A DNA stretch of 64,000 nucleotides from Thermohalobaculum sp039187815 (GTDB lineage Bacteria; Pseudomonadota; Alphaproteobacteria; Rhodobacterales; Rhodobacteraceae): NCBI GenBank assembly GCA_039187815.1, contig JBCCZI010000002.1, positions 1 through 64,000 of the forward strand. The letters are read 5' to 3'. The notes below the pieces were generated by a model. It worked only from the letters and a program-made list of their open reading frames with translations. It was not told the origin of the DNA and did not search any database. The position numbers and the translations under genes were made by a program. Shown here in pieces: positions 60,367-64,000 of this stretch (positions are counted from its first letter, which is position 1; every line of letters starts with the position of its first letter).

Positions 60367-61170
60367 ATGCGGATCGACGCTGGCCGGTTCACGGTGAGAC
60401 TGGCCGAAAGCGATCGGGACGTGGCGGCGGCCCAGCGCCTGCGATACCGCGTGTTTGTCGAGGAGATGGGTGCCACTGCGAGCCCTGAAGATGCTGCTGC
60501 CCGGCGAGAGAGCGACCGGTTCGACGCGCACTTTGAGCACCTATTGTTAATCGATGGTGAATGCGAGGATCCGGACAAAGAAGCGGGCGTCGTCGGCGTC
60601 TACCGGCTGATGCGCGGCGCCCGGGCGCGCGAGGGCATCGGCTTCTATGGCGCCGACGAATACGATCTCAGCAAGCTGGTCCATTATCCCACCGAGACGC
60701 TGGAGCTCGGACGCTCCTGCGTGGATGTGGACTACCGCGGTGGGGCGGGGATGCATCTGCTCTGGACCGGGCTCGGCCAATATGTCTCCGAGCACGACAT
60801 CGAGATCCTGTTCGGGGTGGCCAGCTTCCACGGTCGCGATCCCGCGCCGCTGGCCCAGGCGCTGTCCTATCTCCACTACAACCATCTCGCGCCCGAGCCG
60901 TTGCGGGTGCGCGCGGCCGCGGGCGCTTATACCGACATGGCCATGCTGCCGCCCGAGGAGGTCTCGAAGATTGAGGCGATGCGCCAGATCCCGACCCTGA
61001 TCAAGGCCTATATCCGCCTCGGCGGCTATGTGGGCGACGGCGCCTTCATCGACCATGCCTTCAACACGGTCGATGTGTGCCTGTTGATGGACACCACCTC
61101 GATGGTGCAGCGCTATCGCAAGTTCTACTCGCGCCAGCGGGGTGGCGCGGTCGACCGCATTCTCGGCTGA
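60367..61170 (+). CDS. olsB: L-ornithine N(alpha)-acyltransferase
   Basis: A 267-residue GNAT-fold enzyme that transfers a 3-hydroxyacyl group from ACP to ornithine, making lyso-ornithine lipid. RLRYRVFVEEMGA opens the fold, LELGRSCVDVDYRGG is the conserved substrate strand and ILFGVASFHGRDP a characteristic OlsB block. A 233-bp gap without recognised features lies upstream. olsA follows 9 bp downstream. Confidence 0.92.
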   Translation: MRIDAGRFTVRLAESDRDVAAAQRLRYRVFVEEMGATASPEDAAARRESDRFDAHFEHLLLIDGECEDPDKEAGVVGVYRLMRGARAREGIGFYGADEYDLSKLVHYPTETLELGRSCVDVDYRGGAGMHLLWTGLGQYVSEHDIEILFGVASFHGRDPAPLAQALSYLHYNHLAPEPLRVRAAAGAYTDMAMLPPEEVSKIEAMRQIPTLIKAYIRLGGYVGDGAFIDHAFNTVDVCLLMDTTSMVQRYRKFYSRQRGGAVDRILG

Positions 61171-61179
61171 CCGGCGCCG

Positions 61180-62028
61180 ATGACGACCTGGAACGACACC
61201 GACCCGCCCGCCCTTGCGCCGCCGAGCCTGCCCAAGCGCCTGCGCGGCGGCATCCGCGTCGGGTCCATGCTGTTGGTCACCCTGGTCGCGCTGGGGCTGT
61301 TCCTGGTGGGCCGGGCCTTGCGCCATTGGCTCGGGCGCTGGGTGACCTTCCATTTCAGCGTCGCGCGGTGGTGGAGCCGGATCTGCCTCTGGCTGACGGG
61401 CCTGCGCCACGAGGTCGAGGGCATGCCGATCGGGGCCGGCGCGCTGATGGCAAACCATTGCTCTTGGATCGACATCCTGGCGCTGCGCTCGTGCACGCTG
61501 ATCTATTTCGTGTCCAAGGCCGAGGTGGCGAACTGGCCAGGCGTGGGCTTTTTGACCCGCGTGACCGGCACGGTCTTCATCGAACGCCGCCGTGTCGAGG
61601 CCAAACGCCAGGAGGAGATCCTGCTCGAGCGGGTCCAGGCCCAGCAGTTGCTCTGCATCTTCCCAGAGGGCACCTCGACCGACGGGCTGCGGGTGCTGCC
61701 CTTCAAATCCTCGCTGTTCGCGGCGTTCCACCATGACGGGCATGGCGAGGACATCATGGTCCAGCCGGTCAGCCTGCGCTATCTGCCCGCCGAGGGTTCG
61801 GGCCTGCCGCCCAGTTTCTACGGCTGGTGGGGCAGCATGGGGTTCGAGCAGCACATCTGGGATGTCTGCTGCCGCTCCTCTGGCGGGGTGGCCCGGGTGA
61901 TCTTCCATCCGCCGGTGCGCGCCACGGCCTTTGCCGACCGCAAGGCGCTGGCCGCCCATTGCGGCGCCGCCGTCGCCGAGGGCCACGCGCGCGCCGGCCC
62001 CGCCCGCCTCAGCGCCTCAGGAGCCTAG
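61180..62028 (+). CDS. olsA: lyso-ornithine lipid O-acyltransferase (PlsC family)
   Basis: A 282-residue PlsC-type acyltransferase completing ornithine lipid. The active-site motif NHCSWID (H-x4-D) is in LMANHCSWIDILALRS and the phosphate-site motif is FPEGTSTDG. An N-terminal membrane span (about residues 28-50) anchors it. It forms an operon with olsB; ornithine lipids are typical of phosphate-stressed alphaproteobacteria. Confidence 0.91.
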   Translation: MTTWNDTDPPALAPPSLPKRLRGGIRVGSMLLVTLVALGLFLVGRALRHWLGRWVTFHFSVARWWSRICLWLTGLRHEVEGMPIGAGALMANHCSWIDILALRSCTLIYFVSKAEVANWPGVGFLTRVTGTVFIERRRVEAKRQEEILLERVQAQQLLCIFPEGTSTDGLRVLPFKSSLFAAFHHDGHGEDIMVQPVSLRYLPAEGSGLPPSFYGWWGSMGFEQHIWDVCCRSSGGVARVIFHPPVRATAFADRKALAAHCGAAVAEGHARAGPARLSASGA

Positions 62029-62072
62029 CGCAGCGGCGGCCTAGCGCCCCTTCCGGTCGCCTGGCACCCGGG

Positions 62073-62519
62073 TTATCGGGCCGGACGCTGCATCATGGTG
62101 ACCACGTCCAGGATCTTCTGGAAGGTCGCGGTCTCGAGCCGCATCAGCTGCCCGGTCTTCAGCAGCGCGGCCTTTTCCGCGGGCTCGATCTGACCATCGG
62201 CCAGGGCGATGCGGGCGGCATAGCAGAACGCCGTCTCGCGCAGCGCGGGCGGGAGCACCCCGGCCGCCTCCTCGAGCACCGCGGCCCGGCCATCGGCGCG
62301 CACGGCGGCGATCACGCCCTGGACCATGGCGGTCATCTGATCGGCCTCGAAGCCCGCAAAGATCGGGCTGAAGGCGCAGACATTGTCGAGCTGGGCCAGC
62401 TCTTCGTCCTCCACCTCGCCATCGGCCACCATGGTGCATATGGCGGGCACCAGGACGGCGCGGGCGATCTCGGGATCGGTCTCGGCGGTGGCGGCGCGGA
62501 AGCGAGCAAAAAACTGCAT
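62073..62519 (-). CDS. TerB-family (tellurite-resistance-like) protein
   Basis: A 148-residue all-helical protein. ICTMVADGEVEDEELAQLDN and AARIALADGQIEPAEKAAL are the two paired acidic metal-site repeats of TerB-like domains. Tellurite resistance is unlikely without other ter genes; such proteins are often stress-related. It converges on olsA with a 44-bp gap and diverges from the glutamine-synthetase-like gene. Confidence 0.82.
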   Translation of the reverse strand: MQFFARFRAATAETDPEIARAVLVPAICTMVADGEVEDEELAQLDNVCAFSPIFAGFEADQMTAMVQGVIAAVRADGRAAVLEEAAGVLPPALRETAFCYAARIALADGQIEPAEKAALLKTGQLMRLETATFQKILDVVTMMQRPAR

Positions 62520-62663
62520 GAAAGGCTCTCCTCAAGGGCATCAATCTTCCAAAGGGGTGGTGTCCGCGGCGCGGAGAGTCAAGGGCAAGGGCCGAGGCGC
62601 CAAATTGCGTGTCGCATTGCCGCGCACCCGTGCTAGGGAGGAGGCCGAGCAAGGGAAGCACCC

Positions 62664-64000
62664 ATGACCGATCCCGTCCCGCCCAGCTATTTCGGCCTTC
62701 ACCGTCCCCAATCGGGGCCCGAGATCAGCCTCGACATCTCCCCAAATGCCTCGATCCGCTCGGGCGAAGCCCTGGCCGAATGGCTCCGCGAGCACGGGGT
62801 CGAAGAGGTCGAATGCGTCACCCCGGATTTCGCCGGCATCGGGCGGGGCAAGGTCATGCCCTCGGGTAAGTTCGCACAGTTCCGGCCGATCTATCTGCCG
62901 ACCTCGCTGTTCTTTTTGACGATCACCGGGGATTACCCGGATCTGAGCGACTTCTCGGGCTACGACATCGACGCGGATCTCGAGCTGCGGCCCGATCTGG
63001 CGACCACCCGTGCGGTGCCGTGGGCCAATGACCGCTCGGTGCAGGTGATCCATGATGTCTGCGACCGCGAGGGTGCGCTGATCGGCTTTGCCCCGCGCTC
63101 GGTGCTGCGCCGGGTCTTGGCGCTCTATGCCGAACGCGGCTGGCAGCCCGTGGTGGCGCCCGAGCTCGAGTTCTATCTGACCAAGCCCAACACCGATCCG
63201 GATTATCCACTCGAGCCGCCGACGGGCCGCTCGGGGCGCCAGGCGCAAAAGGCCCAGGCCTATTCGATCGCCGCCGTCGACGAGTACGACGTGATGATCG
63301 AGCACATCTACGACTATGCCGATGCGCTGGGGCTCGACATCGACACTGTGATCCAGGAGAGCGGGGCAGCTCAGCTCGAGATCAATCTTCGCCATGGCGA
63401 TCCGCTGGATCTGGCCGACCAGGTTTTTCTGTTCAAGCGGCTGATCCGCGAGGCGGCGCTGCGCTGCGGTTGCTATGCGACCTTTATGGCCAAGCCTATG
63501 GAGGAGCAGCCTGGCTCGGCCATGCACATCCACCAATCGGTGATCAGCGCCGAGACCGGGCGTTCACTGTTCTCGACCGAGACCGGCGAGCCATCGGAGC
63601 GCTTCTTTCACTTCATCGGCGGGCTGCAGGCGCATTTCCGCGCGGCCTGTCCGTTGGTGGCGCCTTATGTGAACTCCTATCGTCGGCTGGTGCCGCATCT
63701 GACCGCGCCGATCAATCTGGATTGGGGGCGTGACAACCGCACCACTGGGTTGCGGGTGCCGGTCTCCGAGCCCGAGGCGCGGCGTGTCGAGAACCGCGTC
63801 GTGGGGGCGGATGCCAACCCCTATCTGGCGATCGCGGCGACATTGGCCTGCGGCTTTCTCGGTATGGTCGAGGGGCTCTCGCCACGCCCCGAGGTCACCA
63901 CCGACAGCTATGACCGCCCGCGTGAGCTGCCCTACGGCCTGTTGGATGCGGTGGCCGAGTTCCGCGCCAGCGCGCCCTTGCGCGAGGTGTTGGGCCCTTC
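62664..64000 (+). CDS. glutamine-synthetase-family enzyme (gamma-glutamylpolyamine synthetase-like), 3' end outside window
   Basis: 445 codons are visible with no stop. FAGIGRGKVMPSGKF, VVAPELEFYL (metal Glu), QESGAAQLEINLRHGDPL, KPMEEQPGSAMHIHQSV (metal His) and APINLDWGRDNRTTGLRVP are glutamine-synthetase family motifs. The N-terminal layout (CVTPDFAGIGRGK) is like PuuA/Spu-type enzymes that add glutamate to polyamines or amines, not ammonia-assimilating GlnA. Start ATG 62664 follows AAGGGAAG. Nearly the whole catalytic domain is present; the exact substrate is unknown. Confidence 0.88.
   Translation, partial: MTDPVPPSYFGLHRPQSGPEISLDISPNASIRSGEALAEWLREHGVEEVECVTPDFAGIGRGKVMPSGKFAQFRPIYLPTSLFFLTITGDYPDLSDFSGYDIDADLELRPDLATTRAVPWANDRSVQVIHDVCDREGALIGFAPRSVLRRVLALYAERGWQPVVAPELEFYLTKPNTDPDYPLEPPTGRSGRQAQKAQAYSIAAVDEYDVMIEHIYDYADALGLDIDTVIQESGAAQLEINLRHGDPLDLADQVFLFKRLIREAALRCGCYATFMAKPMEEQPGSAMHIHQSVISAETGRSLFSTETGEPSERFFHFIGGLQAHFRAACPLVAPYVNSYRRLVPHLTAPINLDWGRDNRTTGLRVPVSEPEARRVENRVVGADANPYLAIAATLACGFLGMVEGLSPRPEVTTDSYDRPRELPYGLLDAVAEFRASAPLREVLGP

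Overview
The window is GC-rich, densely coded bacterial DNA. Several signs point to an alphaproteobacterium close to the Rhodobacterales: a DUF6446 gene beside glyQ/glyS, a ChpT phosphotransferase gene divergent from a DUF3553 gene, an ilvB-ilvN-ilvC locus with a short Val/Leu/Ile leader peptide, free-standing homocysteine methyltransferase and corrinoid-protein genes, olsB-olsA for ornithine lipids, and a HemB without the zinc cysteines. A complete hopanoid set is also present, which is not typical of that order, so the host may be an unusual or early-branching member. This placement is inference from gene content.

Left edge (1-4.5 kb): the 5' end of an IS5-type transposase gene, a tRNA-Leu(UAA) gene split by a group I intron, a renalase-like flavoprotein, an HSL-type esterase and gamma-glutamyltransferase. 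4.5-8 kb: a DUF599 membrane protein, an unknown helical protein, a class IV aminotransferase, and a WYL regulator facing a palindrome and what looks like the stump of a divergent gene. 8-14.7 kb: glyQ and glyS separated by marC (opposite strand), a DUF6446 gene and gltS, then a thioesterase and acylphosphatase. 14.8-18.4 kb: an enoyl-CoA hydratase/HIBYL-CoA hydrolase-like gene, hemB and a PQQ-type sugar dehydrogenase.

18.5-30.2 kb is the hopanoid block: aminotransferase, sulfotransferase and beta-propeller protein genes run directly into hpnA; hpnB lies on the other strand; hpnC-hpnD-hpnE (squalene formation) overlap, followed by shc (cyclisation) and hpnG (side-chain processing). A second lipid locus at 41.7-46.8 kb has ispA (farnesyl diphosphate) and mlaA on one strand and hpnN and an hpnM/mlaC-like gene on the other, so isoprenoid supply, hopanoid synthesis and lipid transport lie within 30 kb.

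30.4-43 kb: an FAD-linked oxidase, cspA, miaA, then the ilv locus. A promoter, a 15-codon leader rich in Val/Leu/Ile and a GC hairpin plus T-run form a classical attenuator before ilvB. The gene between ilvB and ilvN carries a one-base frameshift. Cupin, RraA-like, VOC and radical-SAM genes follow.

46.8-64 kb: a membrane protein whose Shine-Dalgarno touches an inverted repeat, aspS, rnd, sufE, a methionine-synthesis module, gmk, chpT, olsBA, terB-like and a glutamine-synthetase-family gene cut by the window edge. A dispersed intergenic repeat of about 50 bp occurs in at least six copies between 9.9 and 33.3 kb. No CRISPR array, prophage or rRNA was seen.
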